Part shown: piece by piece, positions 1-12,804 of the stretch
Numbering within the stretch: position 1 is the stretch's first letter
Layout: each line of letters begins with the position of its first letter
Source of the DNA: Streptomyces griseiscabiei
Lineage (GTDB): Bacteria; Actinomycetota; Actinomycetes; Streptomycetales; Streptomycetaceae
Direction: 5' to 3'
DNA length: 64,000 bases
Assembly: GCF_020010925.1 (NCBI RefSeq)
Contig: NZ_JAGJBZ010000002.1
Span: 620,001 to 684,000 of the forward strand
Position numbers and translations under genes: made by a program
Notes under the pieces: generated by a model
The model's database searches: none
What the model saw: only the letters and a program-made list of their open reading frames with translations
What the model was told of the DNA's origin: nothing

Positions 1-2124
<2,124 letters not shown>

Positions 2125-2135
2125 GGGTTGAAGGT

Positions 2136-2169
2136 CACCCGTTCGGCGCATACCAGATGCATACGGGTG
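2136..2169 (+). terminator. possible weak ligA terminator hairpin
   Basis: CACCCGT (2136-2142) and ACGGGTG (2163-2169) are inverted, and inside them GCAT pairs with ATGC. No T-run follows. The position just after the ligA stop suggests a terminator, but the hairpin is interrupted by an asymmetric internal loop. Confidence 0.35.
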
Positions 2170-2352
2170 GCTGGTCGCATTCGGGCAACCGCCGTCGACC
2201 GCTGCCCGTGGAAGCCCTGTGCGGCCTACTGTTGAGGTTGTGCGCCTGCCGTGCCCGGACGCGTGGTGGGTTCTCGGACGCGGTGCCGTTGAGGGTTGTC
2301 GGGAGCAACGGGCCGCGTGGCGTGGGCACCGCCGGCTGTGAGAGGGACGGGA

Positions 2353-4737
2353 ATGGAACCGACCGAGAGCGTCGCCCCGGACTCACGGCTGCGCCTGCGC
2401 CGGGTCGCCGGGGCCTGGCGCTGGGGACGCTCCCTGCTCATGGGAGGACGCCCGTTCGAGGGAAGCCCGGAGCAGACCGGCCGGGAGGGCGGTCCCGGGC
2501 GGACGACGGAGGCGGAGTCCAGGATCGGGGCGGCCCGGCCGCCGGGCCGTGCCGGCGCGCACGGCGCCCATGTACCCGGCCCGGCACAGCTCACCGCCGG
2601 CACCGCGACCGGCACCGGCGGGGCTCCCTCCCTCACCGGCGCGCTCGGCGCGAGCCGCGGTCATGAACTGCCCGGCCACGACGGAGACCGGCAGATGTCC
2701 TGGCCGGCACTGCCCGCCGTGATCGTGGGCCTTGCCGGCGCCATCCTCGGCGCCGGCTTCTACCGGGGCTTCACCGGACAGCACGCGCTCTTCCCGGCCG
2801 GCGCGGTCGGCTGGTCCCTCGCCCTGCTCACCGGCATCATCGTCGGCCATCTCGTCGCCATGGGCCGCGCCCGCTGGTGGGGCGGCACCGGCTCCGGCGC
2901 CGCCCTGACCCTCGCCGTCCTGCTGCTGTACGGCTGGGTCGCCGCCGGGATGGTCAGCCTCACCGTCGTCGTCCTCGTCGGCGTCGCCCGCCGGGGCCGC
3001 TGGCGGCAGGGCGTGCTGCACGGCGCGGTCGACATCCTCGGCATCGGCGCCGCCGCGCTCGTCCTCAGGGTGTTCGGCCGCGTCCCCTCGGTGGAGCGGC
3101 CCTGGGACCCCGACAGCTGGACCTTCTACTCGGCGCCCCAGGTGGCCCTGGTCGCCATCGCCTACCTCGTGGTCAGCCGCGTCCTGCTGTGGTACCTGGC
3201 GGCGCCGCGCGGCGGACTGCCCACGGTCGCGCGCACCGCCCTGGTCAGACAGGGCCTCGTCGCCGTCGCGCTGCTGGGCATCGCCCCGCTCGTCTGCGTC
3301 GTCGCCCTCGCCCAGCCACTGCTGCTGCCGCTCTTCGCCATCCCCCTCATCGCGCTCGACTCCACCCTGTGGATAGCCCGCGCCCGTGCCGAGGAGCAGC
3401 TGCGCGACCCGCTCACCGGACTGCCGAACCGTCAGTGGCTGCTGGAACGCACCTGGACCGCCCTGGACGACGCCGAACGCATCGGAGCGAGGTCGGCACT
3501 GATGCTGATCGACCTCGACCGTTTCCGGTCCGTCAATGACACGCTGGGGCATCTCGCGGGCGACCGGCTGCTGTTGCAGATAGCCGATCGCCTGCGGGTC
3601 GCCCTGCCGCGCGGAGCGGAGGCCGCGCGGCTCGGCGGTGACGAGTTCGCCGTCCTGCTGCCCGTCGCCGACTCCACCACGTCCGCGTCCCGGGTCGCCC
3701 GCAACCTCGTCGCCGCCCTCGGCTCACCGCTCGACCTCGACGGACTCACCCTCGTCCTGGAGGCCAGCGCCGGGCTCGCCGTCTTCCCCGACCACGCGCT
3801 CGACGCGGAGGGGCTGCTGCGACGGGCGGACGTGGCGATGTACCAGGCCAAGCGCGACCGCACGGGCGTCGAGGTCTACGAGTCCAAGCGGGACTCCAAC
3901 ACCCCCGACCGGCTCGGACTGCTGGGCGATCTGCGGCGCGCGCTCGACGCGCACGAGGTCGAGCTGCACTACCAGCCGAAGGTCCGCTTCGACGGCCAGG
4001 TCGCCGGTCTGGAGGCGCTGGTGCGCTGGGTGCACCCCGAGCGGGGGAAGGTGCCGCCGGACGAGTTCATAGCGATCGCCGAGTCCTCCGGGCTGATGCC
4101 GCATCTCACGGAGTACGTCCTGGAGACCGCGCTCGGACAGGTGGCGCGCTGGCGGGCACAGGGGCTGCACGTCCCGGTCGCCGTCAATGTCTCCCCGCGC
4201 GATGTCCACACCCCCGGCTTCGCCGGCGCGGTGGCCGCGCGGCTCGCCCGGCACGGGGTCCCGGCGGGGGCGCTCCAGCTGGAGATAACGGAACACGTGC
4301 TCCTGGAGGACCCCCAGCGGGCCGCGGACACGCTCGCCGGACTGACCGGGCACGGCGTGAAGATGTCCCTCGACGACTTCGGGACCGGTTACTCCTCGCT
4401 GGTCCACCTGCGGCGACTGCCGGTCAGCGAGCTGAAGATCGACCGGTCCTTCGTGGCCCGGCTCGCCATCGACAACGAGGACGCGGAGATCGTGCGCTGC
4501 ACGGTCGATCTCGCGCACTCGCTCGGGCTGCTCGTCGTCGCGGAGGGCGTCGAGGACGACGAGACCTGGGAGCGGCTGCGGGACCTCGGGTGCGACGCCG
4601 TCCAGGGCTGGCTCGTCGCCGCGGCGATGCCTCCCGAGGAGGCGACCGCCTGGCTGCGGGCTCGGGGGTCACGGGGGTGGCAGCGGCCCACCGCCGCGCT
4701 GCCGCCCGCCGCCGCGGATGTGCAGCCGGGCGCCTAG
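2353..4737 (+). CDS. rmdB: Membrane GGDEF-EAL protein, RmdB-like cyclic-di-GMP phosphodiesterase
   Basis: Cyclic-di-GMP turnover protein of about 794 residues. After a Pro/Gly/Ala-rich N-terminus there are about seven hydrophobic segments (roughly residues 115-345). A GGDEF domain follows with an intact GGDEF motif near residue 428, then an EAL domain with LEALVRW near residue 554 and DDFGTGYSS near residue 674. No RxxD inhibitory site precedes GGDEF. The EAL motifs look catalytically competent. From memory, the S. coelicolor gene next to ligA is rmdB, a phosphodiesterase affecting development, and the context matches, so the symbol rests on synteny. The ATG at 2353 follows GAGAGGGACGG. An in-frame GTG at 2296 would add 19 residues but lacks a ribosome site. 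Net synthase versus hydrolase activity cannot be told from sequence. Confidence 0.85.
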   Translation: MEPTESVAPDSRLRLRRVAGAWRWGRSLLMGGRPFEGSPEQTGREGGPGRTTEAESRIGAARPPGRAGAHGAHVPGPAQLTAGTATGTGGAPSLTGALGASRGHELPGHDGDRQMSWPALPAVIVGLAGAILGAGFYRGFTGQHALFPAGAVGWSLALLTGIIVGHLVAMGRARWWGGTGSGAALTLAVLLLYGWVAAGMVSLTVVVLVGVARRGRWRQGVLHGAVDILGIGAAALVLRVFGRVPSVERPWDPDSWTFYSAPQVALVAIAYLVVSRVLLWYLAAPRGGLPTVARTALVRQGLVAVALLGIAPLVCVVALAQPLLLPLFAIPLIALDSTLWIARARAEEQLRDPLTGLPNRQWLLERTWTALDDAERIGARSALMLIDLDRFRSVNDTLGHLAGDRLLLQIADRLRVALPRGAEAARLGGDEFAVLLPVADSTTSASRVARNLVAALGSPLDLDGLTLVLEASAGLAVFPDHALDAEGLLRRADVAMYQAKRDRTGVEVYESKRDSNTPDRLGLLGDLRRALDAHEVELHYQPKVRFDGQVAGLEALVRWVHPERGKVPPDEFIAIAESSGLMPHLTEYVLETALGQVARWRAQGLHVPVAVNVSPRDVHTPGFAGAVAARLARHGVPAGALQLEITEHVLLEDPQRAADTLAGLTGHGVKMSLDDFGTGYSSLVHLRRLPVSELKIDRSFVARLAIDNEDAEIVRCTVDLAHSLGLLVVAEGVEDDETWERLRDLGCDAVQGWLVAAAMPPEEATAWLRARGSRGWQRPTAALPPAAADVQPGA

Positions 4738-4772
4738 TGGTTCGGGGGGTGCGGGTTCGCTTGCGGGTGCGG

Positions 4773-4920
4773 GTCCGGTGGGGGCTTCTCGCGCAGTTCC
4801 CCGCGCCCCTGGAAGCACCAGGGCCCCGCGGCCCTGAAAGGCGACCGGTGGCGCGGGCCTGAGAAGCACGGGGCGCAGCCTCTGCTTTTCAGGGGCGCGG
4901 GGAACTGCGCGAGAAGCCCC
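4773..4920. repeat. Dispersed intergenic palindromic element, copy 1
   Basis: Two perfectly inverted 30-base arms (4781-4810 and 4891-4920) flank an 80-base centre. The arms begin GGGGCTTCTCGCGCAG and contain the core GTTCCCCGCGCCCC. The centre holds one copy of the module CTGAAAGGCGACCGGTGGC that is tandemly expanded in copy 2. It fills most of the gap between the GGDEF-EAL gene and gatC. Such elements are common between Streptomyces genes; a terminator-like role is inference. Confidence 0.85.
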
Positions 4921-5003
4921 ATGCACCCGCACCCGCCCGACTACAGTGCACCCCGAGCCATCAGGCGCCCGGCCCAGCGGCGCGGCCGACGCCGCGCGCC
5001 CCA

Positions 5004-5009
5004 TAGGAT
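5004..5009 (+). promoter_or_regulatory. possible -10 box of the gat operon
   Basis: TAGGAT lies 40 bases before the gatC start and fits a vegetative actinomycete -10 box. No convincing -35 is present 17-18 bases upstream, so this is tentative. Confidence 0.3.
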
Positions 5010-5049
5010 TGGCGCCAAACCACACACACTCACCCCAGAGGATCGCTGC

Positions 5050-5346
5050 ATGCCTGGCATTACGCGCGAGGAGGTCGCCCACCTCGCCCGGCTGGCGCGT
5101 CTGGAGCTGAAGCCCGAAGAGCTAGAGCACTTCGCGGGCCAGCTGGACGACATCATCGGCGCGGTCGCCCGCGTCAGCGAGGTCGCCGACCAAGATGTAC
5201 CGCCGACCTCGCACCCGCTGCCGCTGACCAACGTCATGCGCGCGGACGAGGTCCGTCCCTCGCTCACCCCCGAGCAGGCGCTTTCCGCCGCCCCGGCCCA
5301 GGAGCAGCAGCGTTTCAAGGTGCCGCAGATCCTGGGGGAGGACTGA
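5050..5346 (+). CDS. gatC: Asp/Glu-tRNA amidotransferase subunit GatC
   Basis: GatC is the small linker subunit of GatCAB, which converts misacylated Glu-tRNA(Gln) and Asp-tRNA(Asn) to Gln- and Asn-tRNA in the cytoplasm. The 98-residue product starts [20 protein letters not shown], the typical family N-terminus, and ends with the QFKVPQIL-like tail seen here as [11 protein letters not shown]. The ATG at 5050 is preceded by CCAGAGGATCGC, a weak but usable ribosome site; the frame is open back to 4921 but runs into the upstream repeat. gatA begins seven bases after the stop, so the two are cotranscribed. Confidence 0.96.
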   Translation: MPGITREEVAHLARLARLELKPEELEHFAGQLDDIIGAVARVSEVADQDVPPTSHPLPLTNVMRADEVRPSLTPEQALSAAPAQEQQRFKVPQILGED

Positions 5347-5353
5347 TCACGTC

Positions 5354-6846
<1,493 letters not shown>

Positions 6847-6850
<4 letters not shown>

Positions 6851-7089
6851 GCAACGCGCTGTCCAAGGCCAAGGACTTCCAGAAGTCCAAGTCCGGTACG
6901 TACGTGTCCATCGCCTCCACCGCCTTCGGCGCGTGGGGCATCGCCAAGCGGATCAAGAAGGCCCGCGCCGAACAGGACACGCTCCGGCTGATCGACGCGT
7001 CCGTGGCCGCCGTCGGCATCGTCACCGGTCTCGCCATCCTGTACCGCGAACTGAAGCGGCTGGGCGACGACGACGTCCTGCTGGGCTGA
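6847..7089 (+). CDS. Small basic membrane protein between gatA and gatB
   Basis: I do not recognise a named family. The 80-residue product starts [20 protein letters not shown], is rich in Lys/Arg in its first half and has one hydrophobic stretch ([15 protein letters not shown], about residues 52-66), then a charged tail ending GDDDVLLG. It begins at GTG overlapping the gatA stop and ends 16 bases before gatB, so it is embedded in the gat operon. Codon use matches its neighbours. A role in tRNA amidation is possible from position only. Confidence 0.82.
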
Positions 7090-7105
7090 GAGGGAAGTTT
7101 CCACC

Positions 7106-8620
7106 GTGACCACCACGACCGACCTGGTGTCGTACGAGGACGCGCTGGCGTCGTACGACCCCGTCATGGGCCTCGAGGTCCATGTCGAACTCGGCACCAG
7201 GACCAAGATGTTCTGCGGCTGCTCGACCGAACTCGGTCAGGGCGCCAACACGCAGACCTGCCCCACCTGCCTCGGCCTGCCCGGCGCGCTCCCGGTCGTC
7301 AACGCGATCGGCGTCGAGTCGGCGATCAAGATCGGTCTCGCGCTCAACTGCGAGATCGCCGAGTGGTGCCGCTTCGCCCGGAAGAACTACTTCTATCCGG
7401 ACATGCCGAAGAACTTCCAGACCTCCCAGTACGACGAGCCGATCGCCTTCAACGGCTACCTCGACGTCCAACTGGAGGACGGCGAGATCTTCCGTGTGGA
7501 GATCGAGCGCGCCCACATGGAGGAGGACACCGGCAAGTCGACGCACGTCGGCGGTGCGACGGGCCGAATCCACGGTGCCTCGCACTCGCTGCTCGACTAC
7601 AACCGCGCGGGCATCCCCCTCATCGAGATCGTCACCAAGCCGATCGAGGGCGCGGGCGAGCGCGCTCCCGAGGTCGCCAAGGCGTACGTCCGTGAGCTGC
7701 GCGAGGTCATCAAGGCGCTCGGCGTCTCGGAGGCCCGCATGGAGATGGGCCAGATGCGCTGCGACGTGAACCTGTCGCTGCGCCCGCACGGCCGTGAGAA
7801 GTTCGGCACGCGCTCCGAGACCAAGAACGTGAACTCGCTGCGCAGCGTCGAGCGCGCCGCCCGCTTCGAGATCCAGCGGCACGCGGCCGTTCTCGACGGC
7901 GGCGGGACGATCATCCAGGAGACCCGGCACTTCCACGAGGACACGGGGTCCACGACCTCGGGCCGCGTGAAGGAGGAGGCCGAGGACTACCGGTACTTCC
8001 CCGAGCCGGACCTCGTGCCGGTGGCCCCCTCCCGCGAGTGGGTCGAGGAACTGCGGGCAGGGCTTCCGGAGCTGCCGCGGGTCCGCCGCAACCGGCTGCT
8101 CGACGAGTGGGGCATCGGCGCCACCGACATGCAGTCGATCACCAACGCCGGCGCGCTGGACCTCATCGTCGCCACCATCGAGGCCGGGGCGGACGCCGCC
8201 TCCGCCCGCAAGTGGTGGATGGGCGAGCTGGCCCGCAGCGCCAACGAGTCGGGCAAGGCGCTCGACGAGCTGGCGATCACGCCGGAGCAGGTCGCCCGGG
8301 TCACCGCGCTGGTGACGAACGGCGATCTGAACGACAAGCTGGCCCGTCAGGTCATCGAGGGCGTCCTCGCGGGCGAGGGCACCCCGGACGAGGTCGTCGA
8401 CAAGCGCGGTCTGAAGGTCGTCTCCGACGAGGGCGCCCTGACCACGGCCGTCGAGGAGGCGATCGCCGGCAACCCGGGCATCGCCGACAAGATCCGCGGC
8501 GGCAAGGTCGCCGCGGCCGGTGCCCTGGTCGGCGCGGTCATGAAGGCCACGCGCGGTCAGGCGGACGCGGCCCGCGTCAAGGAGCTGATCCTGGAGAAGC
8601 TGGGCGTCGGCGAGGGCTGA
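7106..8620 (+). CDS. gatB: Asp/Glu-tRNA amidotransferase subunit GatB
   Basis: GatB binds the misacylated tRNA, activates the carboxylate with ATP and adds the ammonia delivered by GatA. The 504-residue product carries the family N-terminus [19 protein letters not shown], the [13 protein letters not shown] zinc-type segment, [30 protein letters not shown] and the [13 protein letters not shown] signature, then a C-terminal Yqey-like helical domain with the EILEKLG-type end. The GTG at 7106 is preceded by GAGAGGGAAG. It is the last gene of the gatC-gatA-orf-gatB operon and is followed by a clear hairpin terminator. Confidence 0.97.
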   Translation: MTTTTDLVSYEDALASYDPVMGLEVHVELGTRTKMFCGCSTELGQGANTQTCPTCLGLPGALPVVNAIGVESAIKIGLALNCEIAEWCRFARKNYFYPDMPKNFQTSQYDEPIAFNGYLDVQLEDGEIFRVEIERAHMEEDTGKSTHVGGATGRIHGASHSLLDYNRAGIPLIEIVTKPIEGAGERAPEVAKAYVRELREVIKALGVSEARMEMGQMRCDVNLSLRPHGREKFGTRSETKNVNSLRSVERAARFEIQRHAAVLDGGGTIIQETRHFHEDTGSTTSGRVKEEAEDYRYFPEPDLVPVAPSREWVEELRAGLPELPRVRRNRLLDEWGIGATDMQSITNAGALDLIVATIEAGADAASARKWWMGELARSANESGKALDELAITPEQVARVTALVTNGDLNDKLARQVIEGVLAGEGTPDEVVDKRGLKVVSDEGALTTAVEEAIAGNPGIADKIRGGKVAAAGALVGAVMKATRGQADAARVKELILEKLGVGEG

Positions 8621-8646
8621 ACGCGACAGCGGCTTCCCGCGTACCC

Positions 8647-8683
8647 CTGAGGGCGGCACATCCCCGCGATGAGCCGCCCTCAG
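8647..8683 (+). terminator. gat operon terminator
   Basis: CTGAGGGCGGC (8647-8657) and GCCGCCCTCAG (8673-8683) form a perfect 11-bp stem with a 15-base loop, starting 26 bases after the gatB stop. There is no T-run, as is usual for actinomycete terminators. Confidence 0.8.
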
Positions 8684-8684
8684 G

Positions 8685-8704
8685 CGTGTCACCGCGGTGA
8701 CACG
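8685..8704. promoter_or_regulatory. 20-bp perfect palindrome, candidate operator
   Basis: GTGTCACCGCGGTGACAC with one further C/G pair outside is a perfect 20-bp palindrome with no loop, which suits a dimeric DNA-binding protein better than an RNA hairpin. It lies two bases beyond the gat terminator and 140 bases before the MMPL transporter start. The regulator is unknown. Confidence 0.5.
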
Positions 8705-8844
8705 GGGCGACAGAGTGCCGCCGTTTGTCCTGTGAGGTGCCTCCCATCCCATGTGAGGAGACCCTCAAAGGGGCCAAACGATCACATTGTGGTGCAACAG
8801 TTGCCGGGAATTGTTCATGTCTCCCCTCCCCAGGAGCACGATCC

Positions 8845-11082
8845 GTGGCAGCCCTCGCGCGCTGGTGTGTCCGGCACCGTCTTGTCGCCGTCCTTCTGTG
8901 GCTTCTCGCCTTCGCCGGCACGGCTGCCGGCGCGACCGTCGCGGGAGCCGCGTACTCGAACGACTACAAGACCCCCGGAACCGAGTCCAGCCGCGCCACC
9001 GACCTCCTGAACGAGGGCTTCCCCGGCGTCGGCGGCGACAGCGCCACCGTCGTCTGGCACACCGACGACGGGTCCGTCCGGGCCGCCGCCGTCGAGCAGA
9101 CGATGACCCGGACCCTCGACGAGATCGCCGACCTGCCGGGCGTCGCCGCCGTGACCGACCCGTACGACGGCGCCGACGGCGGCCGGATCAGCCAGGACGG
9201 CCGTACCGCGTACGCCACCGTCACCTTCGACCGGCCGGCCGAGGACGTCGACAAGGCGCAGGCCGAGGCCGTCGTCGACACCGCGAAGGCCGCCGGGAGC
9301 AAGGCGCTCCAGGTGGAGCTGGGCGGCACCTCGATCGGGCTCACCGAGTCCTCCGGCGGGCATCTCGCCGAGATCGTCGGCGTGCTCGTCGCCGCCGTGG
9401 TCCTCTTCCTGGCGTTCGGCTCGCTCGCCGCCAGCCTGCTGCCGATCGCGACCGCCCTGGTCAGCGTGGGCACCGCCTACGCGGGGATCACCCTGCTCGG
9501 GCACGCCATGACGGTCGCCGACTTCGCGCCGATGCTGGGCACCCTGATCGGTCTCGGTGTCGGCATCGACTACGCGCTGTTCATCGTGACCCGGCACCGG
9601 CGCGGTCTGAAACGGGGCCTGTCCGTCGAGGAGGCCGCGCGGGGCGCCGTCGCGACCACCGGACGGGCCGTCGTCTTCGCCGGTGCCACGGTCTGCATAG
9701 CCCTGCTCGGCATGCTGATCCTGCGGCTCGGCTTCCTCAACGGCGTCGCGATAGCCGCCTCGCTCACCGTGGTCCTCACCGTCGCCGCGTCCGTGACGCT
9801 GCTGCCCGCCCTGCTGTCGTTCATCGGCATGCGCGCGCTGAGCCGCCGCGAACGCCGCCGTCTCGCCGAGCACGGCCCCGAACCCGAGCTGCCCACCGGC
9901 TTCGCCGCCCGCTGGTCCGCCTTCGTGGAGCGGCACCCCAAGAAGCTCGGCGCGATCGCCCTCGTCGTCATGACCCTGCTCGCCCTGCCCACCCTCGGAC
10001 TGCGCCTCGGCACCTCCGACCAGGGCAACGACCCCAGGGCGACGACCACCCGCCAGGCCTACGACCTCCTCGCGGAGGGCTTCGGGCCCGGGGTGAACGG
10101 CCCCCTCACCCTCGTCACCAAGGTCGACGGCGCCGCAGACAAGCTCGCCCTCGACAACCTCGACACCACGCTCCGGACCACCGAGGGCGTCTCGACGGTG
10201 ACCCCGGTGACGTACAACACCGGCGGCGACACCGCCTACCTCACCGTCGTACCCGACTCCTCCCCGCAGTCCGCGAGGACCAGCGAGCTGGTCGAACGGC
10301 TGCGCGACGAGGTACTGCCGCGCGCCGAGACGGACACCTCGCTCGATCTGCACGTCGGTGGCGTGACCGCCGGTTACGACGACTTCGCGGACGTCATCGT
10401 CGGCAAGCTGCCGCTGTTCGTCGGCGTCGTCATCGGGCTCGGCTGTCTGCTGCTCCTGCTCGCCTTCCGGTCCATCGGGATACCGCTCAAGGCCGCCGCG
10501 ATGAACGTGGCCGCCGTCGCCGCCGCGTTCGGTGTCGTCGTCGCGATCTTCCAGTGGGGCTGGGGGAGCGAGCTGCTGGGCCTCGGCCGCGCCGGGCCGA
10601 TCGAACCCTTCCTCCCCGTGATCATGGTCTCGGTCCTCTTCGGCCTCTCCATGGACTACCAGGTCTTCCTGGTCAGCCGGATGTACGAGGAGTGGCTGGA
10701 GACCGGCGACAACCGGCGCGCGGTCCGCGTCGGCCTCGCCGAGACCAGCCGGGTGATCAACTCCGCGGCGGTCATCATGATCTCCGTCTTCCTCGCCTTC
10801 GTGCTCAGCGGCGACCGGGTGATCGCCATGTTCGGCATCGCGCTGGCCGCCGCCGTCGCCCTGGACGCCTTCGTCCTGCGTACGCTCCTCGTCCCCGCCC
10901 TGATGCATCTGCTCGGCGGCGCCAACTGGTGGCTGCCCCGCTGGCTCGACCGCCGGATGCCCCGGATCAGCATCGAACCGCCCGAGTCCCGCGCCGCCCA
11001 TGAGAGGCTCGCGGACGTCGTGGTGGAAGAGCTGGAACGGGAACAGGAGCGGCCGAAGGATGTACGCGATATCCCTGGGTGA
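8845..11082 (+). CDS. MMPL-family (RND-type) membrane transporter
   Basis: Proton-driven exporter of the MMPL class, which in actinobacteria moves lipids, metabolites or drugs. The product has 745 residues from the GTG at 8845 (MAALARWCVRHRLVAVLLWL), which follows CCAGGAGCACGATCC; the frame is open upstream to 8725 but without a ribosome site. Two repeats each have one N-terminal helix, a large periplasmic loop and a five-helix bundle. GIDYALFIVTRHR in the first bundle and GLSMDYQVFLVSRMYEEW in the second are the conserved Asp-Tyr relay motifs. The length is typical of drug-type MMPL proteins. Substrate is not predictable. Its 3' end overlaps the acetyltransferase gene by 23 bases. Confidence 0.93.
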   Translation: MAALARWCVRHRLVAVLLWLLAFAGTAAGATVAGAAYSNDYKTPGTESSRATDLLNEGFPGVGGDSATVVWHTDDGSVRAAAVEQTMTRTLDEIADLPGVAAVTDPYDGADGGRISQDGRTAYATVTFDRPAEDVDKAQAEAVVDTAKAAGSKALQVELGGTSIGLTESSGGHLAEIVGVLVAAVVLFLAFGSLAASLLPIATALVSVGTAYAGITLLGHAMTVADFAPMLGTLIGLGVGIDYALFIVTRHRRGLKRGLSVEEAARGAVATTGRAVVFAGATVCIALLGMLILRLGFLNGVAIAASLTVVLTVAASVTLLPALLSFIGMRALSRRERRRLAEHGPEPELPTGFAARWSAFVERHPKKLGAIALVVMTLLALPTLGLRLGTSDQGNDPRATTTRQAYDLLAEGFGPGVNGPLTLVTKVDGAADKLALDNLDTTLRTTEGVSTVTPVTYNTGGDTAYLTVVPDSSPQSARTSELVERLRDEVLPRAETDTSLDLHVGGVTAGYDDFADVIVGKLPLFVGVVIGLGCLLLLLAFRSIGIPLKAAAMNVAAVAAAFGVVVAIFQWGWGSELLGLGRAGPIEPFLPVIMVSVLFGLSMDYQVFLVSRMYEEWLETGDNRRAVRVGLAETSRVINSAAVIMISVFLAFVLSGDRVIAMFGIALAAAVALDAFVLRTLLVPALMHLLGGANWWLPRWLDRRMPRISIEPPESRAAHERLADVVVEELEREQERPKDVRDIPG

Positions 11083-11635
11083 CGACGGGGCCGAACTGCG
11101 GCCGCTGGAACCCTGGTACGCCGAGGAGTTCCTCGCGCACCTGGAGCGGGGGCGGGACTTCATCAACCAGTACGTCCCCTTCGGCCAGTCCGCCACGGAC
11201 GCCGACGGGGCCCGCGCGGTCCTCCAGCGGTACGCCGACATGCGCGCCGCCGACACCGGCTCCCTGCACGGCATCTGGCTCGACGGCAAGCTCGTCGGCG
11301 GGGTCCTCTTCCTCAACTTCGACGCGGAGAACGCCAACTGCGAGGTCGGCTGCTGGCTGGAGCCCGCCGCCACCGGACGGGGGCTCGTCACCCGCGCGAT
11401 GCGGATCCTCATCGACTGGGCCGTCGACGTCCGCGCCGTCCACCGCGTCGAGTGGATCGCGGCCTCCGGCAACACACCGAGCCTCGACGTGGCCCGGCGG
11501 CTCGGCATGGTCAGGGACGGTGTGCAGCGCGAGAGATATCCCCACCGGGGTGTCCGGCACGACGTGGAGATATGGTCCGTCCTGGCGCCCGAATGGCGTG
11601 CGGCACGCGCTCGCGGCGGTCACAGCGAGCGTTAA
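11060..11635 (+). CDS. GNAT acetyltransferase, RimJ/RimL type
   Basis: Acetyl-CoA-dependent N-acetyltransferase of 191 residues, starting MYAISLGDDGAELRPLEPW. The RimL-like pattern is visible: a FINQYVPFG substrate segment, EVGCWLEPAATGRGLVTRAM with the acetyl-CoA loop (ATGRGLV), and the C-terminal HRVEWIAASGNTPSLDVARRLGM motif. Such enzymes acetylate protein N-termini or small amines. The start lies inside the 3' end of the MMPL transporter gene, so the two are translationally coupled. A joint function, for example modification plus export of one compound, is inference. Confidence 0.9.
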   Translation: MYAISLGDDGAELRPLEPWYAEEFLAHLERGRDFINQYVPFGQSATDADGARAVLQRYADMRAADTGSLHGIWLDGKLVGGVLFLNFDAENANCEVGCWLEPAATGRGLVTRAMRILIDWAVDVRAVHRVEWIAASGNTPSLDVARRLGMVRDGVQRERYPHRGVRHDVEIWSVLAPEWRAARARGGHSER

Positions 11636-11670
11636 GAAACCTCTCAGACAACATTCGTACGGTGCGAGGT

Positions 11671-12309
11671 ATGGGAACCAAGACAGCTGACGAGACCGGG
11701 GCCGACACGGGCGCCGAGGCCAGGAACGACGACGAGTCGGTGAAGGGCACCGACCTCACCAAGGGGGACGCCGCCGAGGAGGGCGCCACGACGGAAGCCG
11801 TGGCGGACGCCGGTGGCGCGGCCGAGGCCGACGGCTCCGGTGACGCCGCCGACGACCCCGGCGAGGCCGGGGAGTTCGACGAGGAGTTCCCGCCGGCCGC
11901 CGCGAAGGCGACGCCGGGTGTGGGGCAGGGTGCCGCCGGCATCGTGTCCGTGGTGCTGGGCCTGGTCTCGCTGACCGGCGGCTGGGTCGGCACGGTCGCC
12001 TCCGCGCGCCAGGAGATCACCGGCCAGATCGAGATGCAGGCCGCGACGAACGCGACCGTCGCCACCCAGCTCCAGGCCGTCTACGGCGACGCCTGGCAGG
12101 CCAACGCGCTCTGGGGCGGCGTCTTCGCGCTCGTCGGCCTGCTCGTCGGTGTCGCCGTGCTGGTGCGGCCCGCGTTCGGCGACCCCGACCAGGTGCAGGC
12201 ACCGTGGATCAAGTCGGTGGCCTGGGCGGGTGTCGCGGTCGGCTTCATCGGGCTGGTGCTCGCCGCCCTGAAGTACTCCGACCTCCTGCTGGCACTGCCG
12301 AGCACCTGA
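11671..12309 (+). CDS. Small membrane protein with acidic N-terminus
   Basis: Not assigned to a named family. The 212 residues begin with about 80 acidic, Ala/Gly/Glu/Asp-rich, probably disordered residues. Three hydrophobic segments follow (about 85-105, 145-165 and 180-200). Between the first two lies a polar stretch that includes SARQEITGQIEMQAATNA. The ATG at 11671 follows GTGCGAGGT. It lies 35 bases after the acetyltransferase and ends just before a strong terminator, so it may be the last gene of that transcript. Confidence 0.8.
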   Translation: MGTKTADETGADTGAEARNDDESVKGTDLTKGDAAEEGATTEAVADAGGAAEADGSGDAADDPGEAGEFDEEFPPAAAKATPGVGQGAAGIVSVVLGLVSLTGGWVGTVASARQEITGQIEMQAATNATVATQLQAVYGDAWQANALWGGVFALVGLLVGVAVLVRPAFGDPDQVQAPWIKSVAWAGVAVGFIGLVLAALKYSDLLLALPST

Positions 12310-12351
12310 CGCACCCGCCCCGCCCCGGACAGGGCGGCGGACGCGGCTTCT

Positions 12352-12403
12352 GAGGGGCCTTAGGCCCGCCGTGGGCATCCCTACGGCGGGCCTAAGGCCC
12401 CTC
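12352..12403. terminator. Strong 21-bp stem terminator
   Basis: Arms at 12352-12372 and 12383-12403 are perfectly complementary over 21 bases around a 10-base loop (GGGCATCCCT). It starts 42 bases after the membrane protein stop. It carries no T-run on either strand, so it could act in both directions. Confidence 0.85.
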
Positions 12404-12514
12404 CCACGTGTGAAGATGCGGAACTCTCCCGATGTGGCGGACCCCCCTGGCGGACGAAGGTTGAGGCATCGCGACAACGCGATCCGAGACCGACTCTTCA
12501 CCAGGGGTTACGAG

Positions 12515-12730
12515 ATGTTCGAGCACGAGCTGCACCAGATCCGTTCCGCCGAACTGATCCGTGAGGCGGAGCACTACCGTCAGGTCCGCGAGGCCCGCCG
12601 CGCCCGCCGCGAGGCCGCACACGACTCCAGGACCGCACGGAGGTCCGCGTCGGGAGGGGGCGACAAGGACGCCGAGGGGCGGGTCCTCGGCGAACGCCTG
12701 CGCCGCCTCCGCTTCCCCCGCGCCGCGTGA
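12515..12730 (+). CDS. 71-residue basic conserved-type small protein
   Basis: Function unknown. The product begins MFEHELHQIRSAELIREAEH, is rich in Arg, Glu and His, and is probably helical in its first half. The tail RLRRLRFPRAA is strongly basic. The ATG at 12515 is preceded by CCAGGGGTTACGAG. Its TGA overlaps a GTG of the following LuxR-type gene, though that gene more likely starts at 12805. The compact size and high GC3 support coding. Confidence 0.68.
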   Translation: MFEHELHQIRSAELIREAEHYRQVREARRARREAAHDSRTARRSASGGGDKDAEGRVLGERLRRLRFPRAA

Positions 12731-12804
12731 GCGCGGGGCCGGCGACGGGTCCGGCTCCCCGGGCACTGCGGATAATCGGTGCCGCGGTGTCCGAGGGTCG
12801 TGCG

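Noticed and set aside
2296..2352. An extended start for the first GGDEF-EAL protein at GTG 2296
   Set aside because: There is no ribosome site before it, while ATG 2353 has GAGAGGGACGG.
8815..11508. A very long minus-strand frame over the MMPL and acetyltransferase genes
   Set aside because: Shadow of a long GC-rich gene on the plus strand; no ribosome site and no motifs.
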